From Helicobacteraceae bacterium (GTDB lineage: Bacteria > Campylobacterota > Campylobacteria > Campylobacterales > Sulfurimonadaceae), in the NCBI GenBank assembly GCA_013138865.1, contig WTBY01000022.1, positions 1 to 58,879 of the forward strand: DNA of 58,879 bases, written 5' to 3'. Positions 25,166-32,072 of this stretch are shown piece after piece. The notes beneath the pieces are model-generated. The model had not been told where the DNA came from, did no database searches, and saw nothing but the letters and a program-made list of their open reading frames with translations. Position 1 is the stretch's first letter; each line of letters starts with the position of its first letter. The position numbers and the translations under genes are program-made.

Positions 25166-25292
25166 TGTATCAAATAATTAATTGTCGAACTTTTTCTAGC
25201 ATAAATTTTATTAAATATGACAAAATGCAATATATTTAAGTAAAGAAAAATATTTTAAATATACTACTACCATAAATAATTAAGGAGTACTT

Positions 25293-25418
25293 ATGACAGA
25301 GTTACTACTACTTGGAACAATAACTGTTAGTGTTTATATAATTGGAAAATGGTATATGAGGTATTATAAAAATAAGCGTCGCTACAGAGATGACCTCATA
25401 ACTAATTTATTTTACTAA
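25293..25418 (+). CDS. 41-residue single-span membrane peptide
   Basis: A short frame of 41 codons (MTELLLLGTITVSVYIIGKW at its start, then a basic, tyrosine-rich tail). AAGGAG at 25282-25287 stands five bases before the ATG, a good translation signal. The product would be one N-terminal membrane span with a positively charged cytosolic tail. It lies between the methyltransferase (divergent) and the HAD gene (27 bases on, same strand), so it may be co-transcribed with the latter. Function unknown. Confidence 0.65.
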   Translation: MTELLLLGTITVSVYIIGKWYMRYYKNKRRYRDDLITNLFY

Positions 25419-25444
25419 AATAAATATAAGGCTCAAGGAGCATA

Positions 25445-26083
25445 GTGTTTAAAAAATTTAAATCAATAATATTTGATATGGATGGTACACTAATAGATAG
25501 TGGTGATATTATATCAAATAGTATAAACTATGTTAGGCAGAAGCAAGGCTTAGAAGTAATAGATAAGTTAACTATTTTAAACAAAGTTAACGATCCTCAT
25601 ATAAACCCTGCGCACTATTTTTATGAAACAGAACAGTTTACTGATCGACAGAGTAAATATTTTGAAGAGTATTACACTAAAAATTATGCAAATCAAATTA
25701 AACTTTATGATGGTATTACTAATCTTCTTGAATCTTTGAAAGATCACTATAGTTTTTCAATTGCTACTAACGCTGCAACTAAATATGGAGTGATGATGGT
25801 AGAGCATTTAAATATTGCTCACTATTTTGATGAAGTAATTGGAGCTGATAAAGTTACACAAGGTAAACCAAACCCTGAAATGATATTAAAGCTTATGCAA
25901 ACTCAAAACTATAAAAAAGAGTCCACACTATTAATAGGTGATAGTCAAAAAGATATAATGGCTGCTAAAAGTGCTGATCTAGAATACATAGTCGTAAACT
26001 GGGGATTTAGTAACCATGATAATGCATTAACTGATGTAAATGAGTTGTTAAAACTATTAATTTCAACAAAAGAGTTAGAATGA
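25445..26083 (+). CDS. HAD-superfamily phosphatase, phosphoglycolate-phosphatase-like
   Basis: A 212-residue protein of HAD subfamily I: motif I FDMDGTLIDSG with the nucleophilic and acid/base aspartates, motif II SIATNAATKYG, motif III lysine in TQGKPNPEMI, motif IV LLIGDSQKD. A helical cap sits between motifs I and II. The start is the GTG at 25445 with AAGGAG at 25435-25440. Substrate not defined; phosphoglycolate or another small sugar phosphate is likely for this type. Confidence 0.85.
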   Translation: MFKKFKSIIFDMDGTLIDSGDIISNSINYVRQKQGLEVIDKLTILNKVNDPHINPAHYFYETEQFTDRQSKYFEEYYTKNYANQIKLYDGITNLLESLKDHYSFSIATNAATKYGVMMVEHLNIAHYFDEVIGADKVTQGKPNPEMILKLMQTQNYKKESTLLIGDSQKDIMAAKSADLEYIVVNWGFSNHDNALTDVNELLKLLISTKELE

Positions 26084-26186
26084 AAAAGTCAAAATATTAC
26101 TATTGATAAAATATTTTCAAGTTCGGCTAAAAGATTACAAAATAAGTAGTTTGATGATAGACTCTCATGTAACTAAGGAGCTTTTT

Positions 26187-26606
26187 ATGAATAAACTAAA
26201 CAATTTACCACAAGTTTCTCTCAATACTATGAACGAAGTTCATGAAGAAGAAGTATCTATAATTAATAAACTATTTTATTCACTTGATAATGAAGATGAC
26301 TTTAATACTATCTCCGAATGTTTAGCAACTCTGCTAATGCATGTACAAGAGCATTTTTCAAGCGAAGAGAAGCTTATGAAAGAGAGTAGATACCCTTCAT
26401 TTAGAATGCATAAAGCTAACCATGATAAAGTACTTAATGAATTGCGATACGCCCAAATGCAGTTCAGAAACAAAAAAGATAAAGATTTACTTCGTGAGTA
26501 TTTAGAAGATAATATTGTAGCTTGGTTAGATCAACATATTAAAGCTATGGATGTACCAATGGCTGATTTTATCCTACATATTCAAAACGTTTCTAACAAC
26601 AAATGA
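26187..26606 (+). CDS. bacteriohemerythrin
   Basis: A 139-residue single-domain hemerythrin. All seven di-iron ligands can be read: H19, H56 and E60 (HFSSE), H75 and H79 (HKANH), H117 and D122 (HIKAMD). It binds oxygen at a carboxylate-bridged di-iron centre, used for storage or sensing in microaerophiles. The ATG at 26187 is chosen over an upstream in-frame TTG at 26103 because AAGGAG stands at 26175-26180. Its stop overlaps the start of the FliG-like gene by four bases (ATGA), so the two are co-translated. Confidence 0.92.
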   Translation: MNKLNNLPQVSLNTMNEVHEEEVSIINKLFYSLDNEDDFNTISECLATLLMHVQEHFSSEEKLMKESRYPSFRMHKANHDKVLNELRYAQMQFRNKKDKDLLREYLEDNIVAWLDQHIKAMDVPMADFILHIQNVSNNK

Positions 26607-26911
26607 ACTATTTTAGCTATCTAAATAATGTAGAAGCTGAGCGTATCTATGAAGTTATGTCAATGGAACAGACTCAAACAATAGCAATAGTGCTCACTTA
26701 TATAAATGCTGATTTGTCTGCTCAAGTATTAGACTTATATCCGCAAGAGACTAAAGCAGATATAGCTATTAAGATGTCACAAGTAATTAACTTACCAGAG
26801 TCAGTATTAAAAAATATTGCTGATACACTTGAGACTAAGTTACTACCTAGTGGTATAAAGCTTGGTGGTGTTAAAGCTGTTGCTGATATATTAAAGTTGT
26901 TAGATAAGTAG
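26603..26911 (+). CDS. stand-alone FliG middle-domain-like protein
   Basis: A 102-residue protein that reads as one FliG middle (FliGM) domain: MEQTQTIAIVLTYINADLSA is the EHPQTIA-type segment, DLYPQETKADIAIKMSQV the following helices, and GGVKAVADILKLLD the conserved GG and C-terminal helix. Full FliG (about 330-340 aa) would have N- and C-terminal domains in addition; here they are absent. FliGM binds FliM and FliG neighbours in the flagellar rotor. Its overlap with the hemerythrin gene suggests a linked role. Confidence 0.75.
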   Translation: MNYFSYLNNVEAERIYEVMSMEQTQTIAIVLTYINADLSAQVLDLYPQETKADIAIKMSQVINLPESVLKNIADTLETKLLPSGIKLGGVKAVADILKLLDK

Positions 26912-26985
26912 TAATTATTTGAATTGATATATTGTAATCATAAATAGCAATAAAGTTTAGGAAGTTTTTTATAAAAGATATAAGT

Positions 26986-27001
26986 GGTAACCCCAAGGAG
27001 A
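26986..27001 (+). repeat. att-like direct repeat: copy of tRNA-Glu 3' end
   Basis: GGTAACCCCAAGGAGA at 26986-27001 matches the tRNA-Glu 3' end GGTGACCCCAAGGAGA at 30911-30926 in 15 of 16 bases and in the same orientation. It would be the outer attachment site of an island integrated at tRNA-Glu. The same bases are part of a hairpin (26984-27011, GTGGT-CCCC / GGGG-ACCAC) that could also act as a terminator for the hemerythrin operon, so the match could have a different cause. Confidence 0.65.
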
Positions 27002-27083
27002 GGGGCACCACCTTTTCAATTAGCCCCTATACATAGGCCTTAATTGAGTATCTAACCATTTGTGTACCAAATTTTATGCCATA

Positions 27084-27191
27084 ATATTAGCATTTCCAGA
27101 GAGCAAAAGTCAAGATGGTTTTTTTAGATGTTCAAATAATGTTTGACTTCAGCGACGCTCTCTTTGCGCTCGTTGCAGGGTTTTGTTATAT
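27084..27191 (-). repeat. attC-like site 4 (degenerate, end of cassette array)
   Basis: The right core is clear (GTTATAT at 27185-27191, complementary to the start of the last cassette). The other core is decayed (ATATTAGC at 27084-27091). Between them lie paired arms AGAGAGC / GCTCTCT (27098-27104 and 27157-27163) and AAGTCAA / TTGACTT (27107-27113 and 27143-27149), giving an imperfect hairpin of about 108 bp. Confidence 0.6.
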
Positions 27192-27193
27192 TA

Positions 27194-27804
27194 TTATTTA
27201 AGTGAATTATGGTTTTCATCTATATATCTTGGAAGAAATATTCCTTTAATACAATTTGGATTTAAAATAGCTAGTTGAATATGATTTTCAGTTTTAAAAC
27301 TAGCTCCTTTGTAAAGAGGTTTTCCTTCCCAAAATGCAGCTCTTACTGAATCAAACTCCATACCTTCATTTTTGCTAATTTATGTGCATATCGAATTACT
27401 GCACAGTCAAGTTCACGTTTTTTAAAGTCAAAGTCATTATTTGTGAAAGGTGTATTTTTAGGAAGTTCTTCACCATTTTCTATTAATGATTGTTCAAATT
27501 CATCATATGCCCAAGCTAAAAATTCTAAATTTTGTTGTTCTAATAAATCAAAACAATTTCCTAAATCAATAACAGCTCCAAGAGTAAATGGTTCTTTTAT
27601 TCTAGTTTCTCTTCTGTTGGAGTCTTCAATTGCATACTTTTCTGCACGTTTAAAGTTGTTTTCCCAAAAATATATGCCATTTCCAAGCCAATCATATTCA
27701 TTATGACTAGTTTTAAAATCTATTTATTTATTTAATATTTTGAGGGCGACTTCTTTATCGAGTCCATGAAAACCATATACAAAAGATGGCTTTTTAGTAT
27801 ACAT
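27194..27804 (-). pseudogene. broken toxin-like gene, ART-like signature
   Basis: On the minus strand the frame starts MYTKKPSFVYGFHGLDKEVA, then reaches a stop after LKILNK, continues in the same frame through DWLGNGIYFWENNFKRAEKY, and shifts by one base at a run of five A (HKLAK) before MEFDSVRAAFWEGKPLYKGA to the final stop at 27194. The order FHG ... DWLGNGIYFWE ... A-x-YA resembles small ADP-ribosyltransferase-like toxins. It starts on the last base of the small upstream gene (TAATG). It is therefore a decayed partner of a two-gene module. Confidence 0.65.
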
Positions 27805-27980
27805 TACGCAGTTATTTTTATAGCTTTACTTCTTTGAACAGTACTTTTTGAAAAATATGCTGAGTCATAATTTCCATTAGTATCAAGGATATGAGCATCT
27901 AATAATAATATTTTTCTATCTTGTCTAGTACGTTTGCTTGCTGATTTTTTTGCTTTTCGCATTAATTCAATTATTGACAT
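27804..27980 (-). CDS. small partner (antitoxin-like) of the broken toxin gene
   Basis: A 58-residue frame, MSIIELMRKAKKSASKRTRQ at its start, basic at the N-terminus and helical. AGGGG stands nine bases in front of the ATG. It overlaps the broken gene by one base, a coupling usual in toxin-antitoxin pairs, where the antitoxin gene comes first. It seems intact while the partner is not, as expected if the toxin was lost. No family recognised. Confidence 0.6.
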   Translation of the reverse strand: MSIIELMRKAKKSASKRTRQDRKILLLDAHILDTNGNYDSAYFSKSTVQRSKAIKITA

Positions 27981-28060
27981 AATAATAACCCCTAGATAAA
28001 TATAGGTTGATTATAGCATAACTATTTATTCAAACACATATGAAAGATATCTCATATGTA

Positions 28061-28129
28061 ATATAACGGTCGTCGTGAGCGATAATTTTCCCGCTAGGGA
28101 AATTATTGGTCTCCTCGTTTTTGTTATAT
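28061..28129 (-). repeat. attC-like site 3
   Basis: ATATAAC (28061-28067) and GTTATAT (28123-28129) are exact complements and form the outer cores of a 69-bp site. Inside, ATAATTTTCCC and GGGAAATTATT pair around a short loop with one unpaired base, as in integron attC sites. The orientation (AACAAAAACG on the minus strand, ACCGTTATAT at its end) fits attC behind a minus-strand gene. Confidence 0.8.
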
Positions 28130-28130
28130 T

Positions 28131-29000
28131 TTACCAGTTTTGTGTTTCACTAATTTTGTTCATTACAGATAAATAATTTTCTTCAATTTTTGTAATTTCA
28201 TCATCTTCTTTCGAACTATATTTTAAAATAAATTTATCCACTATCTTAGTATAAAATAATAGTGAATATATCAACATAAATTCACTGAAAGCTATATGCT
28301 CTAATCCAATTTGTAGTTGTTGTTCATCCCCATATATTTTAGCCATCATATAACTAATAGTATCTTCTGCATTAAGATGAGTTGTAGCACTTAGTCTTGA
28401 ATAAACTGTATGATATGTTATTTCCTCATCCACTTCTTGAAAACGTTTTAAATACTTTCTTGGAAGTGTATATGTTTCATCAATTTCTAAGACTTCTTTT
28501 ACTTGTTCAATATAAGTATTAACAAACTCTTTTTTTAATGTATGTAATTCTCGCCTAGTAGTTATTCTGGGTAAATGTATTCTTTTTTCTTCATCATTTT
28601 TTAATGAATCTTCCCAATTTTGGATATGATTAATATCATCAGATATATATTTTTTTAGCCATGAAAAGGTTTTGCTTTCGGTATCCCCTTTTAACATCAA
28701 TAAAATATTAACAGATGATTCAATAGCTGTCCGCGATAAAACTTCTGAAGAAGAATGATTTTTTGTACATACACAAGATATACTACCAGTAATTTGTTCA
28801 TATATACGTTCTGTCAGTTGTAATATAATTCCTACTGTTGGGTATTTATGAAAATCATCATTTTTTAAGTTAGACATTATTAGTTGAATTTTAGCACGCA
28901 GTTTTATGAGATTTAATACACAATCTTCTCCATCATTCCAATTTTCTTTAATTTTAATATTATGATGATTTTCAAATTCTTTTATTTGAGTCTTTGGCAT
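28131..29000 (-). CDS. cassette protein, DUF5677-like
   Basis: A 289-residue helical protein. The segment SRTAIESSVNILLMLKGDTE with the later YSRLSATTHLNAED gives the pattern of DUF5677-type proteins (a conserved helical RxxxE region followed by an H-rich helix); the match is by pattern only. AAGGAAG precedes the ATG. It fills a cassette bounded by matching core sites (29028 and 28123) with almost no free space, as expected for an integron cassette. Function unknown; related proteins are found in mobile DNA. Confidence 0.6.
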   Translation of the reverse strand: MPKTQIKEFENHHNIKIKENWNDGEDCVLNLIKLRAKIQLIMSNLKNDDFHKYPTVGIILQLTERIYEQITGSISCVCTKNHSSSEVLSRTAIESSVNILLMLKGDTESKTFSWLKKYISDDINHIQNWEDSLKNDEEKRIHLPRITTRRELHTLKKEFVNTYIEQVKEVLEIDETYTLPRKYLKRFQEVDEEITYHTVYSRLSATTHLNAEDTISYMMAKIYGDEQQLQIGLEHIAFSEFMLIYSLLFYTKIVDKFILKYSSKEDDEITKIEENYLSVMNKISETQNW

Positions 29001-29021
29001 ATGTGTAACTTCCTTTTACTA

Positions 29022-29092
29022 ATATAACGGCTGTCTTGAGAAATATGAAGCCGCACTTTGGCTTCATATTTCTCTCCAAGTACTTGTTAGCT
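29022..29092 (-). repeat. attC-like site 2
   Basis: A 71-bp site with cores ATATAAC (29022-29028) and GTTAGCT (29086-29092). The centre is a perfect 15-bp stem, GAGAAATATGAAGCC and GGCTTCATATTTCTC. The two outer cores differ because each belongs to a different cassette end, as expected after integron recombination. Confidence 0.82.
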
Positions 29093-29095
29093 TCT

Positions 29096-29551
29096 TTATG
29101 CATCATCCCTTGTCCCATGTTTTGGTTTTAACCCACTTGGCCAAGCTCCATTAGCAACGGGAATTGAACCATATGTATCATAAAAGCTTGTGATTAAATC
29201 AGCTTCTAGCTTATTGGGATTTTGTGTACCTCTTACTGAATACCAAGCTAAGCTTGTACCAAAAGATGCTCCATATTGGTAACGAGGCCACCAATATAAA
29301 TCATCATGATTTTCTATTGCAGAAGATATATTTTTTTTATGTGTTAATAATCTTTTTTTTAGATTTTTAGATTGTCCTATATAGAAAATAGGACTTGAAC
29401 CCCAAGGATAAATGAAATTTGTACCATCACTAGAACCTAAAACATATGTTCCTGATGTTTCAGGCAATTCATCTTCAGCTATTTGAAGTAAATCATCTAG
29501 TTTATCTGGCCATCTTCTTTCACTAAAAAAACGCAAGTTAAATTCTTTCAT
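29096..29551 (-). CDS. cassette GIY-YIG-domain protein
   Basis: A 151-residue protein. SGTYVLGSS gives the first GIY-type strand and SPIFYIGQSKNLKKRLLTHK the YIG strand with the conserved arginine-bearing helix. A tail of about 70 residues (WPRYQYGASFGTSLAWYSVR) with a glutamate in NKLEADLI that could be the metal ligand follows. AAGGAA lies upstream of the ATG. It is the only gene of a cassette with matching cores at 29578 and 29086. It is unrelated in detail to the GIY-YIG protein at 5383-5679 apart from the domain. Confidence 0.75.
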   Translation of the reverse strand: MKEFNLRFFSERRWPDKLDDLLQIAEDELPETSGTYVLGSSDGTNFIYPWGSSPIFYIGQSKNLKKRLLTHKKNISSAIENHDDLYWWPRYQYGASFGTSLAWYSVRGTQNPNKLEADLITSFYDTYGSIPVANGAWPSGLKPKHGTRDDA

Positions 29552-29571
29552 TTACATATATTCCTTTTGTA

Positions 29572-29639
29572 AGCTAACGGTTGTCGTGAGCGATAATTTT
29601 CCCGCAGGGAAAATTATTCGTTCCAAGATTTTGTTAGAT
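29572..29639 (-). repeat. attC-like site 1
   Basis: A 68-bp site with cores AGCTAAC (29572-29578) and GTTAGAT (29633-29639). The inner stem ATAATTTTCCC / GGGAAAATTAT is perfect. It resembles site 3 over most of its length (TGAGCGATAATTTTCCCGC is shared), so the two sites come from one family of attC sequences. Confidence 0.82.
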
Positions 29640-29843
29640 TTAACCTCTTGTAAGTTCAATAAGCTCTTTATCTTTAAATAGTAGATTATTTACAACTTGG
29701 GTAATGGTTGTATTCTTTTCAGTAGCAATTTTAGATATAAAATCTTCTAGTTTTGAATCTAAGTAAATTGGTAAATGAAAATTTGCATTTTTTTTGTAGA
29801 ATTTCCCTCGTTCACCTTTTGAAAAGTCATATTCATCTTGCAT
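29640..29843 (-). CDS. BrnA-type antitoxin
   Basis: A 67-residue protein with a charged N-terminus and a ribbon-helix-helix-like body (FHLPIYLDSKLEDFISKIAT, TITQVVNNLLFKDK). It follows the BrnT gene by three bases, the toxin-first order of brnTA. AAGGA stands before the ATG. It would bind and neutralise BrnT and repress the operon. It ends right at the attC site. I cannot exclude that it is a different RHH family that has replaced BrnA. Confidence 0.7.
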   Translation of the reverse strand: MQDEYDFSKGERGKFYKKNANFHLPIYLDSKLEDFISKIATEKNTTITQVVNNLLFKDKELIELTRG

Positions 29844-29846
29844 TTT

Positions 29847-30140
29847 TTATCCTTGATTATAAAATTTTATTTCGTTTTTTGTTGCTTTTCTGGCACTTAT
29901 CATTCGTATATTATACGTATCTTTGTCTAATGAAATATATGTATGAATTACAACGAGTGTTCTTGTTTTAGCATCTAAACCAATTGTAGCCCATCGTTCT
30001 TCATCTTCACTATGGCTTTCATCAAATATAGAAATAGAATTTTTGTCTTTAAAAATTGAAGCCGCATCTTCAAAGCTAATTTTATGTTTAGATAAATTTT
30101 TCTTTGCTTTTGTGGGATCCCATTCAAAGTTATAGTTCAT
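29847..30140 (-). CDS. brnT: BrnT-family ribonuclease toxin
   Basis: A 97-residue protein with the family layout: FEWDPTKAKKNLSKHKISFE, FKDKN, EERWATIGLDA, LVVIHTYIS and IRMISARKATKNEIKFY. The catalytic-type histidine and arginine residues (KHK, ARKAT) are in place. BrnT is a RelE-like RNase that halts translation when free. It is the first gene of the first cassette and AAGG lies in front of the ATG. The cassette spans 30223 to 29633. Confidence 0.88.
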   Translation of the reverse strand: MNYNFEWDPTKAKKNLSKHKISFEDAASIFKDKNSISIFDESHSEDEERWATIGLDAKTRTLVVIHTYISLDKDTYNIRMISARKATKNEIKFYNQG

Positions 30141-30216
30141 TAAAAGCCTTAGTATATTTTATATATTGTATCTAAAATAAAAAGTATAATTAAATTGAGT
30201 GTTTGCCTGTAGTGTA

Positions 30217-30223
30217 ATCTAAC
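30217..30223 (-). repeat. cassette boundary core (start of first cassette)
   Basis: ATCTAAC on the plus strand, GTTAGAT on the minus strand. It matches the core at the other end of the BrnT/BrnA cassette (29633-29639) exactly. The sequence to its right does not form a clear attC hairpin, so it is where an attI or a decayed attC would be. Confidence 0.6.
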
Positions 30224-30274
30224 TCTTTATTATCAGACATTATATACCATATTCACATAAATATCGTTATTAAT

Positions 30275-30467
30275 GGACATAAAAAATGTCCTATCTAAAA
30301 GTGGTTAAATCCCTATATTTAGGAAGGTAGTATCATTATTACATTAATATTTATATTTTGGATGGTCTAAACTTAAAGATAAAGTGTCCTTTTATCAAGG
30401 TATGTACCGTTATTAGGACAAAGTGTCTGCTATTTGTTAAATATTGGGGTAAAAGGACATTATGTCC
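30275..30467. repeat. cluster of GGACAT/ATGTCC motifs
   Basis: GGACAT-5 bases-ATGTCC at 30275-30291 and GGACATTATGTCC at 30455-30467 are palindromic; GTGTCC at 30384-30389 and AGGACAAAGTGTC at 30415-30427 are related half-sites. Four such sites in 200 bases look like a binding region for one protein, perhaps the decayed integrase next door. Confidence 0.5.
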
Positions 30468-30559
30468 CTTAAATGATATCCCCAAAGTTAAGGGTCTTTA
30501 TTCCTTCATACAGTTCTTTAATCCCATAGCCTTGCGAATAGGTGACAGAGGTGGTATCA

Positions 30560-30811
30560 CTATTGCTTCATCTGTGACAGGTAGTCCATTATGATGGCAT
30601 CTTTGTCATTGTTTCGGTCTAAATATATCATAGTTAAAAGCTCCTCAAATAAGTTATTTAAAGTTTCAATTACCATAATACCCTGGAACTTAGAGGTTTG
30701 AGACACTTGAATGCGGATTTCTAGTATATTTTCAAAATATTTAAGACATGGTTTTGGAATGCGGCGTCGAAAGTATAGTTTTTCGTTTCTTTCTATGAAG
30801 TATTTACTCAT
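30560..30811 (-). pseudogene. tyrosine-recombinase (phage integrase) N-terminal remnant
   Basis: The frame gives 83 residues starting MSKYFIERNEKLYFRRRIPK, with EIRIQVSQTSKFQG after it. That is the start of phage-type integrases (arm/core-binding part); a full enzyme has about 350-400 residues with an R-H-R-Y core, which is absent here. It begins 98 bases from the tRNA-Glu gene and points away from it, the usual place for the integrase of a tRNA-inserted island. It therefore looks like a dead integrase. Confidence 0.7.
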
Positions 30812-30909
30812 AATTGAGTCCTCTTGTGGACCAAAATGTGTACCAAATAGTTATCACTCAAAAAAGTATTTTATGAAAGTGTTTAAAATAGGGGGTTGTG
30901 GAGAAAAGT

Positions 30910-30984
30910 TGGTGACCCCAAGGAGATTCGAACTCCTATGACATGGATGAAAACCATGGATCCTAACCATTAGACGATGGGGCC
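30910..30984 (-). tRNA. tRNA-Glu (anticodon TTC)
   Basis: 75 nt on the minus strand with encoded CCA (30910-30912): acceptor GGCCCCA / TGGGGTC, anticodon stem CCATG around the loop GTTTTCATC with TTC, T-arm AGGAG-TTCGAAT-CTCCT. Its last 16 bases recur at 26986-27001, marking it as the integration site of the 27.0-30.9 kb island. Confidence 0.95.
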
Positions 30985-31026
30985 ACTTTAAAGTTTATTA
31001 ATTTGAAGGGTTAGGCTTCAAATAAA

Positions 31027-31102
31027 TGGTGTCCTGTGATGGATTCGAACCATCGGCATCCTCATTAAAAGTGAGATGCTCTACCAGCTGAGCTAACAAG
31101 AC
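31027..31102 (-). tRNA. tRNA-Lys (anticodon TTT)
   Basis: 76 nt on the minus strand with encoded CCA at 31027-31029: acceptor GTCTTGT / ACAGGAC, D-arm GCTCAGCTGGTAGAGC, anticodon stem CTCA-CTTTTAA-TGAG with TTT, T-arm GATGG-TTCGAAT-CCATC. It precedes tRNA-Glu by 42 bases in the direction of transcription; both are likely cut from one transcript. Confidence 0.95.
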
Positions 31103-31181
31103 ATTTACAGTCACAACTTGTTGTGGACGCGAATTATGCCCATTTCTTTTATTAATGTCAAGAAAATGCTAAAATTCTTTT

Positions 31182-32072
31182 ATGATTAATTTAGAGTATC
31201 CCTTTTTATTGTTGATACTTGCACCTATTTTTTACTGTTTATACAAGTGTAAGCCTCAAATTCAAGAGCTAATTTTCCCTCATTTACATCTGTTCTCTAT
31301 GAAAAAACAGTGGCTAAAGTTAGATCTGCTTATAAAAATTTTAATTTTAACACTTCTTGTAATCTCTTTAGCCTCCCCTATATATATAGACAAGTTTGAT
31401 CCGCAAAATAGAAAAGGGATTGACATAGTCCTTGCACTTGATGGCAGTGGAAGTATGAACTCCTCTGGTTTTGAAAAAAACTCTCGTAAAAGTCGTTTTG
31501 AAATAGCTCAAAGTAGAGCACAAAGTTTTATAATGGATCGTGATCGTGACAATATAGGTGTTGTTATTTTTGGAGACTACGCTTTTATAGCTTCACCTAT
31601 AACTTATGAAAAAGAGATTGTAAGTGAGATGATAGGTTACCTAAACTCAGGTATGGCTGGACAAAATACTGCGATCGCTGATGGTATTATGATGAGTCTT
31701 CGTGCTTTTAAACACTCAAAGGCAAGCTCTAAGGTAGTTATACTGCTTAGTGATGGTGAACATAATAGTGGTGACTTTTCACCGCAAGAGGCAGTACAAA
31801 GAGCAAAAGAAGAGGGTGCAAAGATCTATACGATCGCTATTACTTCTGAGGCTGACAATACACTTTTAAAAAAAATAGCAGATGAGACAGGTGGAGAGTT
31901 CTTTTTAGCTAAAGACTCCGAGGAGCTTCAATCTACTTATGAAAAGATAGACTCTCTTGAGCGAAGTAGTATAAAGTCACGTGAATACCTCTCAAAAGAG
32001 TACTACTACGCTTATCCTTTAATGTTAGCCTTTGCTTTTTTACTAATATTTTTAAATAGGGAGCTAAGATAG
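31182..32072 (+). CDS. BatA-like von Willebrand factor A protein
   Basis: A 296-residue membrane protein: a short N-terminal span pair, a VWA domain with the MIDAS motif LDGSGSMNSSG and the later threonine/aspartate residues (SDGEHNSG), and a C-terminal membrane span (AYPLMLAFAFLLIFLNRELR). Bat proteins (aerotolerance) act with MoxR-type ATPases in the envelope. It is the first of three genes (BatA, BatB-TPR and BatD-like) packed head to tail. The MoxR ATPase that normally leads the cluster is not in this window. Confidence 0.85.
   Translation: MINLEYPFLLLILAPIFYCLYKCKPQIQELIFPHLHLFSMKKQWLKLDLLIKILILTLLVISLASPIYIDKFDPQNRKGIDIVLALDGSGSMNSSGFEKNSRKSRFEIAQSRAQSFIMDRDRDNIGVVIFGDYAFIASPITYEKEIVSEMIGYLNSGMAGQNTAIADGIMMSLRAFKHSKASSKVVILLSDGEHNSGDFSPQEAVQRAKEEGAKIYTIAITSEADNTLLKKIADETGGEFFLAKDSEELQSTYEKIDSLERSSIKSREYLSKEYYYAYPLMLAFAFLLIFLNRELR

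Larger units (their letters stand above)
30141..30559. other. gene-free upstream end of the cassette array
   Basis: No gene seen. It holds the outer core of the first cassette (30217-30223, ATCTAAC, complement of the R-prime core at 29633-29639) and the repeated GGACA/TGTCC motifs listed separately. An attI site or promoter for the cassettes would be expected here; neither can be named from the sequence. Confidence 0.5.

Noticed and set aside
26984-27011. Hairpin as a simple rho-independent terminator of the hemerythrin operon
   Set aside because: Not excluded, but there is only a short CTTTTC behind it, and the 15/16 match to the tRNA-Glu 3' end is better explained as an attachment site.
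27443-27706. Plus-strand 87-aa frame in the last cassette
   Set aside because: Antisense to the broken toxin-like gene, whose translated segments are clearly protein-like on the other strand.
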